From NCBI RefSeq assembly GCF_004801905.1, contig NZ_SSSN01000014.1:62001-126000 (forward strand): a stretch of DNA of 64,000 nt. The letters run 5' to 3'. The notes below the pieces were generated by a model. That model ran no database searches and had not been told where the DNA came from. It worked only from the letters and a program-made list of their open reading frames with translations. This stretch comes from Orlajensenia flava. GTDB lineage: Bacteria; Actinomycetota; Actinomycetes; Actinomycetales; Microbacteriaceae. Positions within the stretch are counted from its first letter, which is position 1; every line of letters begins with the position of its first letter. Both the position numbers and the translations under genes were made by a program. This document shows, in pieces, positions 33,590-41,374 of this stretch.

Positions 33590-33847
33590 CGGGCGAGTAG
33601 CGCAGAGGCGCAGCGGCTCCGCGCATCGAGGCCCTCGCACCTGCGACCGGCGGGTTTCGATACGCCTGCTCGCTGCGCTCGCGGGCTACTCAACCAGCGC
33701 TGGTCGAGTAGCGCAGACGCGAAGCGGCTCCGCGTATCGAGGCCCGTGCGTGGGGTTCGATACACCTGCTCGCGGCGCCGCTGGTCGAGTAGCGCAGACG
33801 CGAAGCGGCTCCGCGTATCGAGGCCCTCGCAGGTGCGACCGGCGGGC
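33590..33847. repeat. Three-copy palindromic intergenic repeat
   Basis: This gene-free gap (33535-33847) is mostly repeat. Left halves (CGAGTAGCGCAG...CTCCGCG(T/C)ATCGAGGCC) lie at 33594-33633, 33699-33744 and 33781-33825. Inverted right halves (GGTTTCGATACGCCTGCTCGC...) lie at 33653-33698 and 33754-33781. The third copy stops at the helicase stop codon. Such GTCGAGTAGCG/CGATAC palindromes recur widely in Microbacteriaceae intergenic DNA from memory. Confidence 0.85.
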
Positions 33848-35383
33848 TCAGCCCTGCGCGCGGCGCGGGCCGCGACCCGAGGTCGAACCCGACGGGCGCA
33901 CCAGGCTGCCGACCCGCACGGGCTGCGGCTCGGTGCGACGACGCTCGCGCTGTGCGCCGGTCGACTGGCTGCCGCGGCTCTGACCGGTGCCCTGCTTGGG
34001 AGCGTTGGCGCGAGCCTCGGTCGGACGACCGGAGCGGTCCCGACGTGCGGGAGCGGCATCCGTCGACGCCGTGCGAGCCTGGCCGCGACCCTGCTGGCCG
34101 CGACCCTGGGCGCCGTCGCGCCCGGCACGCTTGCGCTGGGCGTTGGCGCCCTGCGAGCGGCCGCCGCCCTGCTGCTGCTGGGGAGCGCGCGGTGCGGGCT
34201 TGACGTAGGCGGCGACCTCGCCGACGAGCGAGCTGACGGCAGCCGACTCGTGCGTGACGGACTGCGGGGTCACCGTGATGGCGGCCTTGCGCATCAGCGT
34301 CTTGAGGTCGGAGCGCTGCGCGGGGGTGATGACGGTGACGACATCGCCCTCGCTGCCGGCGCGGGCGGTGCGGCCCGAGCGGTGCAGGTAGGCCTTGTGC
34401 TCCATGGGCGGGTCCACGTGGACGACCAGTTCGACGTTGTCGACGTGCACGCCGCGGGCGGCGACGTCGGTCGCCACGAGCACGCGCACCGAGCCGTCAC
34501 CGAACGCGGCGAGGTTGCGGTCGCGCTGCGGCTGCGAGAGGTTTCCGTGCAGGTCGACGGCGGGGATGCCCGAGTCGGTCAGCTGCTTCGCGAGCTTCTT
34601 GGCGTGGTGCTTGGTTCGCATGAAGAGGATGCGGCGGCCGGTTCCGGATGCCAGCGTGTTGACCAGCAGGCGCTTTGACTCGAGGTCGGACACCTCGAAC
34701 ACGTGGTGGGTCATCGCGGCGACGGGGGAGTTGGCCTCGTCGACCGAGTGCAGCACCTCGTTCTTGAGGTAGCGGCGCACGAGCTTGTCCACGCCGTTGT
34801 CGAGGGTCGCCGAGAACAGCATGCGCTGGCTGCCCTGAGGCGTCTTGTCCATGATGCGCGTGACGACGGGGAGGAAGCCGAGGTCGGCCATGTGGTCGGC
34901 CTCGTCCAGCACGGTGATCTCGACGGCATCGAGGGTCACGAAGCCCTGCTTCATGAGATCCTCGAGGCGACCGGGGCAGGCCACGACGATGTCGACGCCG
35001 GCGTTGAGCGCCTCCACCTGGCGCTTCTGGTTGATGCCGCCGTAGATGGTGGTGGTCTTCAGGCCGTAGGCGGCTGCGAGCGGCTCGAAGGTCGCGGCGA
35101 TCTGGGTGGCGAGCTCGCGCGTGGGGGCGAGCACGAGGCCGAGGGGACGGCCCGCGCGACGCTTGCCGCCGGCAAGCGAGGTACCGAGGCGGGCGACCAT
35201 CGGAAGGGCGAAGGCCAGGGTCTTGCCCGAGCCCGTCTTTCCGCGGCCGAGCACGTCGCGTCCGGCGAGGGTGTCGGGGAGGGTGTCGAGCTGGATGGGG
35301 AACGGCTCGGTCTTGCCGTCCGCTGCGAGGGTCGCGACGAGGGGAGCGGGAACTCCGAGCGCGGCGAAAGTGGGGGAGGTCAT
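33848..35383 (-). CDS. DEAD-box RNA helicase (RhlE/CshA-like)
   Basis: 511 aa. Q motif (PFPIQLDTLP), motif I GRGKTGSGKT (46-55), Ia APTRELATQ, Ib TPGR-type CPGRLEDL, motif II DEAD (160-163), III FSAT, IV-VI including HRSGRTAR. It unwinds RNA duplexes with ATP. After about residue 395 a 115-residue Arg/Gly/Gln-rich disordered tail (QQGRGQARTA) gives non-specific RNA binding. Its leader is long, as in cold-induced helicases. A 60-codon reading frame upstream overlaps its ATG by 4 bp. Confidence 0.95.
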   Translation of the reverse strand: MTSPTFAALGVPAPLVATLAADGKTEPFPIQLDTLPDTLAGRDVLGRGKTGSGKTLAFALPMVARLGTSLAGGKRRAGRPLGLVLAPTRELATQIAATFEPLAAAYGLKTTTIYGGINQKRQVEALNAGVDIVVACPGRLEDLMKQGFVTLDAVEITVLDEADHMADLGFLPVVTRIMDKTPQGSQRMLFSATLDNGVDKLVRRYLKNEVLHSVDEANSPVAAMTHHVFEVSDLESKRLLVNTLASGTGRRILFMRTKHHAKKLAKQLTDSGIPAVDLHGNLSQPQRDRNLAAFGDGSVRVLVATDVAARGVHVDNVELVVHVDPPMEHKAYLHRSGRTARAGSEGDVVTVITPAQRSDLKTLMRKAAITVTPQSVTHESAAVSSLVGEVAAYVKPAPRAPQQQQGGGRSQGANAQRKRAGRDGAQGRGQQGRGQARTASTDAAPARRDRSGRPTEARANAPKQGTGQSRGSQSTGAQRERRRTEPQPVRVGSLVRPSGSTSGRGPRRAQG

Positions 35384-35806
35384 GCTGGTGTCTTTCGAGA
35401 CGAGCCGAAGCGCAGGTGTACGCGGTCATCGGCAGGATGGCGAAGGTGCCGGGGGGCACATCCGTTCGCCGTATGAAAGTGTCGATCGATGTGCGGGGCG
35501 AACCCGGCGCTCACCGTGAGAAAGCGTTCCACGACGCAGGAAACGCGAGTATCCGCGTTCACAAGTGACTTCAGCCTACCGGATCGGGCTGTACCCCGAC
35601 TGTGAGCGCCACAGCTCCCTACGTGAGAATTCCTCGATGTCGCTCAGGCTCGCCGCGCATTATGAGCATTCTCCGGCGAGTCGCAGGATTTTTCGCGCCA
35701 TACCGGGGTTCTTATGACACTATCTACCTGCGCTCATCACCCATTACGGGTGAGGCGGGGGCTCCCTTGTCCGTTCGGGTCGGATGAAGGTGAGCCCCAT
35801 CTCTCG
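35384..35806. other. 423-bp gap: helicase leader and downstream region of the DUF1684 gene
   Basis: No gene is called. GGATACT on the minus strand near 35552 is a candidate -10 box for the helicase, giving a leader of about 160 nt. A GTG-started frame at 35380-35562 ends in TGA overlapping the helicase ATG. A perfect 6-bp hairpin TCACCC/GGGTGA lies at 35737-35753. The segment from about 35570 to 35760 is clearly richer in A/T than the genes around it. Confidence 0.4.
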
Positions 35807-36442
35807 TTAACGGGAGCGCGACATCAGCTCGCCGACGCCCACTTCGGCGCTCACGGTGTTGCCGGGCGGCGCGAGCGGGCACTCCCACGACGGGTCGTAT
35901 GCACACGACGGGTTGTATGCGAAATTGACGTCGATCACGATCGAGTCGTCATCCGCTCCCGATCCCAGATCCGACCCCTTCACGGTGTCGAGCAGGTAAC
36001 GCCCGCCGCCGTAGCTGCCTCCCGGCTTTCCGGCCAACGCATCCTTCACGGGAACGAACAGTCCGCCGCCGTAGCTGGTCAGCCGCCAGACATCGAGCGA
36101 CCCGACGTAGGGGATGTGCACCGACCCGACCAACGAGAAGACGATGGTGCCGTCGGTCGACGTGTCGATCGCGAGCTTGTGCGGCTCGTCTGCACGGTGG
36201 ACCTCGAGCTCGAAGCGCCAGTCGGGGTCGTACGAGCCGACGGGCAGACCCGTGAACGCGGCCCGATCGTCGGGCAGGAGCGGGGACGACGGATGCCCGG
36301 CGAACAGCTCGTCGCGACCGGAGCGCCAGAGATCGTGGCCCGCCCTCGGGTCGTGGACACTGAGCTGCCGTACGGCCGCGTACAGGCCGAACACGCGTCT
36401 GCGCCAGTCGGCCAGTTGGAGGGCTCCGATGCTCGCACTCAT
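35807..36442 (-). CDS. DUF1684 domain protein
   Basis: 211 aa. ADWRRRVFGLYAAVR, WRSGRDELFAGHPSSPL and LLDTVKGSDLG followed by IDVNFAYNPSCAYDPSWECPLAPPGN are diagnostic of DUF1684, a cytoplasmic beta-rich family of unknown function with invariant Asn-Pro-Ser-Cys-Ala-Tyr. All these residues are present. It has a leaderless promoter (TAGCCT 6 nt upstream) and stands alone. Confidence 0.88.
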   Translation of the reverse strand: MSASIGALQLADWRRRVFGLYAAVRQLSVHDPRAGHDLWRSGRDELFAGHPSSPLLPDDRAAFTGLPVGSYDPDWRFELEVHRADEPHKLAIDTSTDGTIVFSLVGSVHIPYVGSLDVWRLTSYGGGLFVPVKDALAGKPGGSYGGGRYLLDTVKGSDLGSGADDDSIVIDVNFAYNPSCAYDPSWECPLAPPGNTVSAEVGVGELMSRSR

Positions 36443-36448
36443 GTCGAG

Positions 36449-36454
36449 AGGCTA
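36449..36454 (-). promoter_or_regulatory. Leaderless -10 box of the DUF1684 gene
   Basis: TAGCCT on the minus strand, 6 nt before the ATG at 36442. Confidence 0.5.
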
Positions 36455-36484
36455 GCGCAGCGCACCGATGGCAGGCGGATGCAG

Positions 36485-36490
36485 CAGAAT
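36485..36490 (+). promoter_or_regulatory. Leaderless -10-like box of the EVE gene
   Basis: CAGAAT, 6 nt before the GTG at 36497. It sits 30 bp from the divergent DUF1684 promoter. Confidence 0.4.
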
Positions 36491-36496
36491 CGAGGC

Positions 36497-36958
36497 GTGG
36501 CGATCAGATTCTGGCTCGGCGTCGTTCAGCGCGAGCACGTGATGCGGGGAGTGGCGCAGGGCATCGCGCAGTTCAATCACGGGTCGAAAGCCGCGGTGGG
36601 CCGGCTGCGCGAATCGGATGGCGTGGTCTATTACTCACCTCGCACCAGCTACCCCGATGGCGAACCGTTGCGCGAATTCACGGCCATCGGACGCGTCGCG
36701 GACGGCGAGGTCTACCAAGCCTCCGAGGGGCCGACGATGACGACATCGGGCGGCGAACCGTTCCGCCCGTGGCGCCGACGGATCGACTGGGATCTCGATG
36801 CGGTGGCGGCGCCCATCCGCCCGCTGGTTGGCATCCTCGAGTTCACGGCAACGCCGAACTGGGGCTATGCGCTGAGACGCGGGCTCATCGAGCTCTCGCG
36901 ACACGACTTCGACATCATCCGCGCCGAGATGCACGGCGGGGCGCCGCACGTCGGATGA
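36497..36958 (+). CDS. EVE domain protein (UPF0310)
   Basis: 153 aa. FWLGVVQREHVMRGVAQGIAQ, FNHGSKAAVGRLRESDGVVYYSPR and QFTAIGRV-type FTAIGRVADGEVYQ fit the EVE/PUA-like fold, which in other systems binds modified nucleobases in RNA or DNA. No partner nuclease is adjacent, so a defence role is not supported here. The GTG start fits the leaderless promoter. It is convergent with the SRPBCC gene; stops abut. Confidence 0.85.
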   Translation: MAIRFWLGVVQREHVMRGVAQGIAQFNHGSKAAVGRLRESDGVVYYSPRTSYPDGEPLREFTAIGRVADGEVYQASEGPTMTTSGGEPFRPWRRRIDWDLDAVAAPIRPLVGILEFTATPNWGYALRRGLIELSRHDFDIIRAEMHGGAPHVG

Positions 36959-37462
36959 TCAGGGCGCGTCCTCGTCGACGTCGACCCCGATGTCGTGGCG
37001 CCACCCGGGGGCGAGCTGTCGCAACCGGATGCCGCGCCACTGCCAGAACGCCCAAGTCGGGTACCAGGCGGCGATGCCCAGTCCGCCGGCGCCGAACTCG
37101 AGCCGGTCGCGATAGAGCGTGCGCCCGTCCGGCGCGGCCGAGACCGCCATACGGTGATGCCATGACGTGAGCGCCGCCATCAGGCCGGTCCGTCCGCCGC
37201 CGGTGTCGCTCACCATCCGCACCCCATCCGGCAGCCGATCGAACGAGAGGTCGATGATGTCGCGCCCGACGGGGATGGCTCCGAAGGCGAGCGCATCGAC
37301 GTGGTGCGGGCCGGGCGTCCAGCGGGTGGGGAATCCGCCGGCATCCGCCGAGTCGAAGTCGAGCCATGGCGCCACGACCTCGCGGAACACGGCGGGGCTG
37401 CGAAGCGCATGCCACGCGGCGTCGACATCGCAGTCGAGGACGAGCTTGAGCATCACGAGCAT
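36959..37462 (-). CDS. SRPBCC-fold polyketide cyclase/START-like protein
   Basis: 167 aa. MLKLVLDCDVDAAWHALRSPAVFREVVAPWL is the usual N-terminal strand-helix of this hydrophobic-pocket fold, with helix C-terminal WFPTW-type block AAWYPTWAFWQWRGIRL. Ligand unknown. A start at 37462 is preferred because TACGCT lies exactly 6 nt upstream; an in-frame ATG eight codons earlier (37486) is the alternative. Confidence 0.78.
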   Translation of the reverse strand: MLVMLKLVLDCDVDAAWHALRSPAVFREVVAPWLDFDSADAGGFPTRWTPGPHHVDALAFGAIPVGRDIIDLSFDRLPDGVRMVSDTGGGRTGLMAALTSWHHRMAVSAAPDGRTLYRDRLEFGAGGLGIAAWYPTWAFWQWRGIRLRQLAPGWRHDIGVDVDEDAP

Positions 37463-37468
37463 GGCTCG

Positions 37469-37474
37469 AGCGTA
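37469..37474 (-). promoter_or_regulatory. Leaderless -10 box of the SRPBCC gene
   Basis: TACGCT on the minus strand, 6 nt before the ATG at 37462; same hexamer and spacing as at 29881. Confidence 0.5.
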
Positions 37475-37513
37475 GGCGTTCGTCATGCACGGGCACGGGG
37501 GCTTGCAGGTGCC

Positions 37514-37519
37514 TACGAT
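37514..37519 (+). promoter_or_regulatory. Leaderless -10 box of the ComB-like gene
   Basis: TACGAT, 6 nt before the GTG at 37526. Confidence 0.5.
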
Positions 37520-37525
37520 GACGGG

Positions 37526-38299
37526 GTGAGTTCGCATCCGCACGCCCAATCGAAGTACCAGGTCCGATTCGACTGGGGGCTCGCGGGCGCCGCAGCGGTG
37601 GCTACCGATGCGGACGTGGTCGTGTGGGTCGACGTCCTGGCGACGGATGCGGAGGGCTTCGACGACGAGACCTTCCCGCCCGGGGCGCTCGCGCTGCGCG
37701 GTGGCACGGCCGATGCGGCACGGGTGGCCGACGCCGTGTTGCGAGAGCAGGTGCGGCTCGGACGCCGCGCCTGGGTGGCCATCATCGCGGCCGGCGCCCG
37801 CCGCGACGACGCCGTGCGCTTCTGCGTCGAGGACCTCCTCGGCGCGGGGGCGGTGATCGACGCGCTCGCCGCCGTCGGCTTGGACTACTCCTCGCCGGAG
37901 GCGGCGGCAGCCTGCGCGGCGTTCACCGGGCTCCGCAGCGCGGTCACCCACCTGGCCACGGCGTCAGCGAGCGGTCAGGAACTCGCGGCGGCCGGGGTGC
38001 CTCTCGCCGACATCCGGGCCGCCGCCGCATCAGAGGCGCTGAGAGAGGCGCCGCCGCATCAGAGGCGCGCTGAGTGGGGTCTGACGCGCCGGGGGAATGT
38101 CGGCGCGCTGAGCGCGTCGGCCGAGCTGGGGAGCGTCGGCGCGCTGAGCGAGCATCGCCGCGGCCGGAGAGCGTCTGCCCGCCGTCATCCCGACGCCGCG
38201 GCCGCCCGGCGCCGCGCAGCTGCGGTGATCTCACGGTGCGTCCAGGTGATGAGATTGGCCGTCGTGAAGCGCCGCCCGCAGATGCCGCACGACAGCTGA
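37526..38299 (+). CDS. 2-phosphosulfolactate phosphatase-like (ComB family), with altered C-terminus
   Basis: 257 aa from GTG. QVRFDWGLAGAAAVATDADVVVWVDVL and FCVEDLLGAGAVIDAL match the ComB fold (Mg-dependent phosphatase of coenzyme M-type sulfonate synthesis; widespread in bacteria without that pathway). At 38021-38068 a 29-bp direct duplication shifts the frame. Read in the frame of the first copy, the second copy would end at TGA 38071-38073. As it stands the frame runs on for about 75 Arg/Ala-rich codons and 115 bp into the convergent SprT gene. The tail is therefore probably non-native. Product function is otherwise inferred. Confidence 0.7.
   Translation: MSSHPHAQSKYQVRFDWGLAGAAAVATDADVVVWVDVLATDAEGFDDETFPPGALALRGGTADAARVADAVLREQVRLGRRAWVAIIAAGARRDDAVRFCVEDLLGAGAVIDALAAVGLDYSSPEAAAACAAFTGLRSAVTHLATASASGQELAAAGVPLADIRAAAASEALREAPPHQRRAEWGLTRRGNVGALSASAELGSVGALSEHRRGRRASARRHPDAAAARRRAAAVISRCVQVMRLAVVKRRPQMPHDS
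38021..38150. repeat. Tandem duplications in the ComB-like 3' region
   Basis: GCCGCCGCATCAGAGGCGC occurs at 38021-38039 and 38050-38068 (period 29). GTCGGCGCGCTGAGCG occurs at 38099-38114 and 38135-38150 (period 36). The shared core GGCGCGCTGAG appears three times, about 36-37 bp apart. Confidence 0.85.
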
Positions 38300-38679
38300 C
38301 GGGTCGGGGCGCGGTGCCGGTAGTGCTCGTGACCGGATGGGCAGACCCCTACCCAGGGCGCGAGCTCATCGGCCCCGGACCCGGAGTGCGTACGATGCCC
38401 TTCGTAACCGAGTTCGCGCGCCACGGCGAGCCAGCGGGCGCCATGTCCCGCCTTGGGGCCGGCCATCGCGTGGGCCACCTCGTGCAACAGGATCTGGTGG
38501 ATCTCATCGTCCTCGTAGCGCGCGGCGAGGTAGCGCGAGACGGTGATGCGGTGGTCGGAGTAGTTGCACAGCCCGGCCCGCTTCTTGGCGTTGTCGAAAC
38601 CGAACGACCACACAGCCGCGTCGAGGTGCAGCGCGATGAGGGCGTTCGCCCACCGCGTCACCCGGGTCAGATCGGCCAT
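38185..38679 (-). CDS. SprT-like zinc metallopeptidase domain protein
   Basis: 164 aa. LLHEVAHAMAG gives the HExxH zinc site (His66, Glu67, His70), with His79 as probable third ligand. A C-terminal zinc ribbon has CPSGHEHYRHRAPTRQ followed by CGICG. SprT/Spartan-family proteins cleave DNA-protein crosslinks in eukaryotes; bacterial roles are less clear. Leaderless start: TAAATT 7 nt upstream. The 3' end overlaps the extended ComB-like frame. Confidence 0.85.
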   Translation of the reverse strand: MADLTRVTRWANALIALHLDAAVWSFGFDNAKKRAGLCNYSDHRITVSRYLAARYEDDEIHQILLHEVAHAMAGPKAGHGARWLAVARELGYEGHRTHSGSGADELAPWVGVCPSGHEHYRHRAPTRQLSCGICGRRFTTANLITWTHREITAAARRRAAAASG

Positions 38680-38686
38680 GCAGAGA

Positions 38687-38692
38687 AATTTA
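38687..38692 (-). promoter_or_regulatory. Leaderless -10 box of the SprT-like gene
   Basis: TAAATT on the minus strand, 7 nt before the ATG at 38679. Confidence 0.5.
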
Positions 38693-38734
38693 CCCCCGCC
38701 CGGGGACACGATCGGGCGTTGTCCACAGGTCTCG

Positions 38735-39862
38735 TCAGGTCGTACCGAGGGCGACCCGGTAGAGGCGGTCGTCGCCGGATCGCGGGTCTCCCCGGCCGTC
38801 CGTGTTGTTGGTGATGAACCAGAGCGAACCGTCGGGTCCGGCGACGGCGTCGCGGATGCGCCCGTACGTGCCAGCGAACCAGGCGGTCGGCGCGTCGGTG
38901 GCGTCCGGCCTGATCGACCACACCCGCTCGCCGCGGAGGCCGGTCATGAACAGAGTGTCGCTGACGATCGCGAGTCCGCTCGGACTGGCATCCGACGTCG
39001 GCCACTGCGTCACGGGATCGGTGAATCGGCTGTCGCCCGCCACGCCCTCGACCACGGGCCAGCCGTAATTCGCCCCCGGCGTGATGACGTTCAACTCGTC
39101 CCAGGTGTTCTGCCCGAATTCGCTCGCGTACATCGTGCCGACCGAATCCCAGGCGATGCCCTGCGGATTGCGGTGTCCCATGCTCCAGACGAGGGTGCCG
39201 AACGGATTGCCATCCGGCACGCCGCCCGTCGGTGTCATCCGTAGAATCTTGCCATTGAGGGAGGCCTTGTCCTGGGCCCGGTCTCCGTTGCTCGCATCGC
39301 CCGCGGTGGCGTACAGCATGCCGTCCGGGCCGAATGCGAGCCGGCCGCCATCGTGATTGCCCGCCTTGGCGATGCCGGTGAGGATCGTCTCGGGTTCGCC
39401 GAGGCCGAGCGAACCGGGGGAGCCGGTGAGCGGCATCCGCTCGATCCGGTTGTCATCGGATGCCGTCAGGTAGGCGTAGACCCAGTCTCCCTCCGGCAGG
39501 AACGCGAGGCCCAGCAATCCGCCCTCTCCACTCGGCTGGACACCGTCGACGTGGGCGGCCACCCGGGTGGAACCATCGGGAAGCAGCTCGAGCACGTCGG
39601 CGGTGTCGCGCTCGCTGATGAGCGTTGCGCCATCCGGCAACCGCAGGATCGACCACGGCGCGTCCAGCCCGGATGCGAGCTCGGTCGGCTCTCCGGCCGG
39701 CTGGACCGCGGGCGACAGAGCACGCGTCTCGGCCGTACCGGACGGACGCGGCGCGGGCATCGTCGTGATCGGCGTGACCTGCGGCCCCGAGGCGCACCCC
39801 GCGAGGAGGGCAGCCGTTGCCGCGGCGAGCGCGGCGGAGCCGATCCGTCTCCGCATCGTCAT
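38735..39862 (-). CDS. PQQ-dependent sugar dehydrogenase-like lipoprotein
   Basis: 375 aa. The lipobox LLAGC places Cys23 as the lipidated residue, so it is anchored outside the membrane. The rest is a six-bladed beta-propeller of the soluble glucose/sorbosone dehydrogenase family: LDAPWSILRLPDGATLISERD, GEGGLLGLAFLP, NHDGGRLAFGPDGMLYATAGDA, GHRNPQGIAWD and the metal/PQQ-loop residues. It would oxidise aldoses using PQQ. No PQQ synthesis genes are in the window. An ATG two codons later is also possible. Confidence 0.85.
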   Translation of the reverse strand: MTMRRRIGSAALAAATAALLAGCASGPQVTPITTMPAPRPSGTAETRALSPAVQPAGEPTELASGLDAPWSILRLPDGATLISERDTADVLELLPDGSTRVAAHVDGVQPSGEGGLLGLAFLPEGDWVYAYLTASDDNRIERMPLTGSPGSLGLGEPETILTGIAKAGNHDGGRLAFGPDGMLYATAGDASNGDRAQDKASLNGKILRMTPTGGVPDGNPFGTLVWSMGHRNPQGIAWDSVGTMYASEFGQNTWDELNVITPGANYGWPVVEGVAGDSRFTDPVTQWPTSDASPSGLAIVSDTLFMTGLRGERVWSIRPDATDAPTAWFAGTYGRIRDAVAGPDGSLWFITNNTDGRGDPRSGDDRLYRVALGTT

Positions 39863-40001
39863 CGTGGCTGGCCCGTCATCCATCCAGTCTGCGCGAAGAG
39901 GGCTGCGGTGACCACCCCTGCCGGCTGGCCGAGCGCGTCGGCCACACTTGCCCATCCCGACTCGATCGCCGACACCGTCGCGCGGGTGATGCGCGGATCG
40001 T

Positions 40002-40007
40002 AAGAAT
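40002..40007 (+). promoter_or_regulatory. Leaderless -10 box of the pxpABC operon
   Basis: AAGAAT (within TAAGAAT), 6 nt before the ATG at 40014. Confidence 0.45.
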
Positions 40008-40013
40008 GGGGTC

Positions 40014-40754
40014 ATGGATCTCAACTGCGACCTCGGCGAGGGGTTCGACGACGACGAGGCCCTGTTCGCGCTGGTGTCCAGCGCCAACATCGCCTGCGGC
40101 GGGCACGCGGGTGACGACGAGAGCATGCGCGCCAGCTGCCGGCTGGCGCTCGCCAACGGCGTGAGCGTCGGAGCACATCCGTCCTACCCGGATCGCGAGC
40201 ACTTCGGTCGCCGCCCCATGGAGCTGGACGCCGCGCAGCTGACGGCGTCCGTGCTCCAGCAGATCGGCCGTCTCCGGGACGCGGGACGGGCGACCGGCGT
40301 CACCGTCCGATACGTCAAGCCGCACGGGGCGCTCTACAACCGCATCGCGGTCGACGTCGCGCAGGCCGACGCCGTCGCGGCTGCTGTTGCGATCGCCGGT
40401 GCCGACCAGCCGCTCATGCTGCTCGGGCCAGCCGGATCGCTCGTGGCGGACGCGGCAGCTCGAGTCGGCGTGGCGTTCCAGCGCGAGGCGTTCATCGATC
40501 GCGCGTACAACGCCGACGGCACGCTCGTCTCGAGAGAAACCCCCGGTGCTGTCATCGGTGATCCCGAAGCGGCAGCCCGCCGAGCCGTCGCGATCTCAAC
40601 GACCGCGCGCATCGACGCCATCGACGGGCGGTCGGTAGCGCTCGCAGCCGACTCGCTCTGCGTCCACGGGGACACCCCCGGTGCGGTGGAGGTCGCCCGA
40701 GCCGTGCGCGCGGCACTCGGTCACGCCGGCGTCGCGATCGGGCCGTTCTCGTGA
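40014..40754 (+). CDS. pxpA: 5-oxoprolinase subunit PxpA (LamB/YcsF family)
   Basis: 246 aa. MDLNCDLGEGF, SSANIACGGHAGD and GVSVGAHPSYPDREHFGRR are the YcsF/PxpA signatures; the TIM-barrel-like fold carries the metal-binding Asp/His residues. With PxpB and PxpC it forms the bacterial ATP-dependent 5-oxoprolinase that opens pyroglutamate to glutamate. It overlaps pxpB by 4 bp (GTGA). Confidence 0.95.
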   Translation: MDLNCDLGEGFDDDEALFALVSSANIACGGHAGDDESMRASCRLALANGVSVGAHPSYPDREHFGRRPMELDAAQLTASVLQQIGRLRDAGRATGVTVRYVKPHGALYNRIAVDVAQADAVAAAVAIAGADQPLMLLGPAGSLVADAAARVGVAFQREAFIDRAYNADGTLVSRETPGAVIGDPEAAARRAVAISTTARIDAIDGRSVALAADSLCVHGDTPGAVEVARAVRAALGHAGVAIGPFS

Positions 40755-41374
40755 ACGGCCTCCGCATCCGCCCGAGCGGCGACCGGGCACTGCTGGTCGA
40801 CCTCGACACCCTCGACGCGGTCGTCGACCTGCACGCCGTCATCGACGCGACCCGGCATCCGGCGATCGTCGACTTCGTTCCCGCTGCGCGCACGGTGCTC
40901 GTCGTGATCGACTCGACCGTCGCCCCGGTGTCGAACGTCAGGACGTGGCTCGAGGCGGTGGCTGCCGCGCCGACCGCCCGACGTCGTGCGACCGCCCCCG
41001 TAACCATCGACGTCACCTACGACGGAGCCGACCTGGGAGTGACCTCGGAACTGCTCGGCGTCTCGGTCGCGCAGCTCGTCGAGCGACACACCGCGGCGGA
41101 TTGGTCGGTCGCCTTCAGCGGTTTCGTGCCCGGATTCGCGTATCTCGTGAGCGACGACTGGCCGTTCGAGGTTCCCCGGCTCGACGCGCCGCGCACCCGC
41201 GTGCCGGCAGGAGCCGTCGGTCTGGCCGGCGAGTTCGGCGGTGTCTATCCGCGCGAGAGTCCGGGAGGCTGGCGGCTGATCGGGCAGACCCACGCGGTGC
41301 TCTGGGCGACGGATGCGCAGCCGCCCGCCCTACTCGCGCCCGGCGCGCGTGTGCGATTCAGGAGGGCGTCGTGA
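40751..41374 (+). CDS. pxpB: 5-oxoprolinase subunit PxpB (KipI family)
   Basis: 207 aa from GTG. LRIRPSGDRALLVDL and FSGFVPGFAYLVSDDW followed by PRLDAPRTRVPAGAVGLAGEFGGVYPRESPGGWRLIG are the KipI/PxpB (allophanate-hydrolase subunit 1-like, cyclophilin-fold) signatures. It pairs with PxpC. The start overlaps the pxpA stop and its own stop overlaps pxpC, so stoichiometric translation is expected. Confidence 0.93.
   Translation: MNGLRIRPSGDRALLVDLDTLDAVVDLHAVIDATRHPAIVDFVPAARTVLVVIDSTVAPVSNVRTWLEAVAAAPTARRRATAPVTIDVTYDGADLGVTSELLGVSVAQLVERHTAADWSVAFSGFVPGFAYLVSDDWPFEVPRLDAPRTRVPAGAVGLAGEFGGVYPRESPGGWRLIGQTHAVLWATDAQPPALLAPGARVRFRRAS

Noticed and set aside
35602..35787. A 61-codon protein in the gap before the DUF1684 gene
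   Set aside because: No ribosome site or -10 box, low GC3, no recognisable domain.
36497..36958. EVE-domain protein as part of a modified-base restriction system
   Set aside because: No nuclease, McrBC-like ATPase or methyltransferase partner is adjacent.
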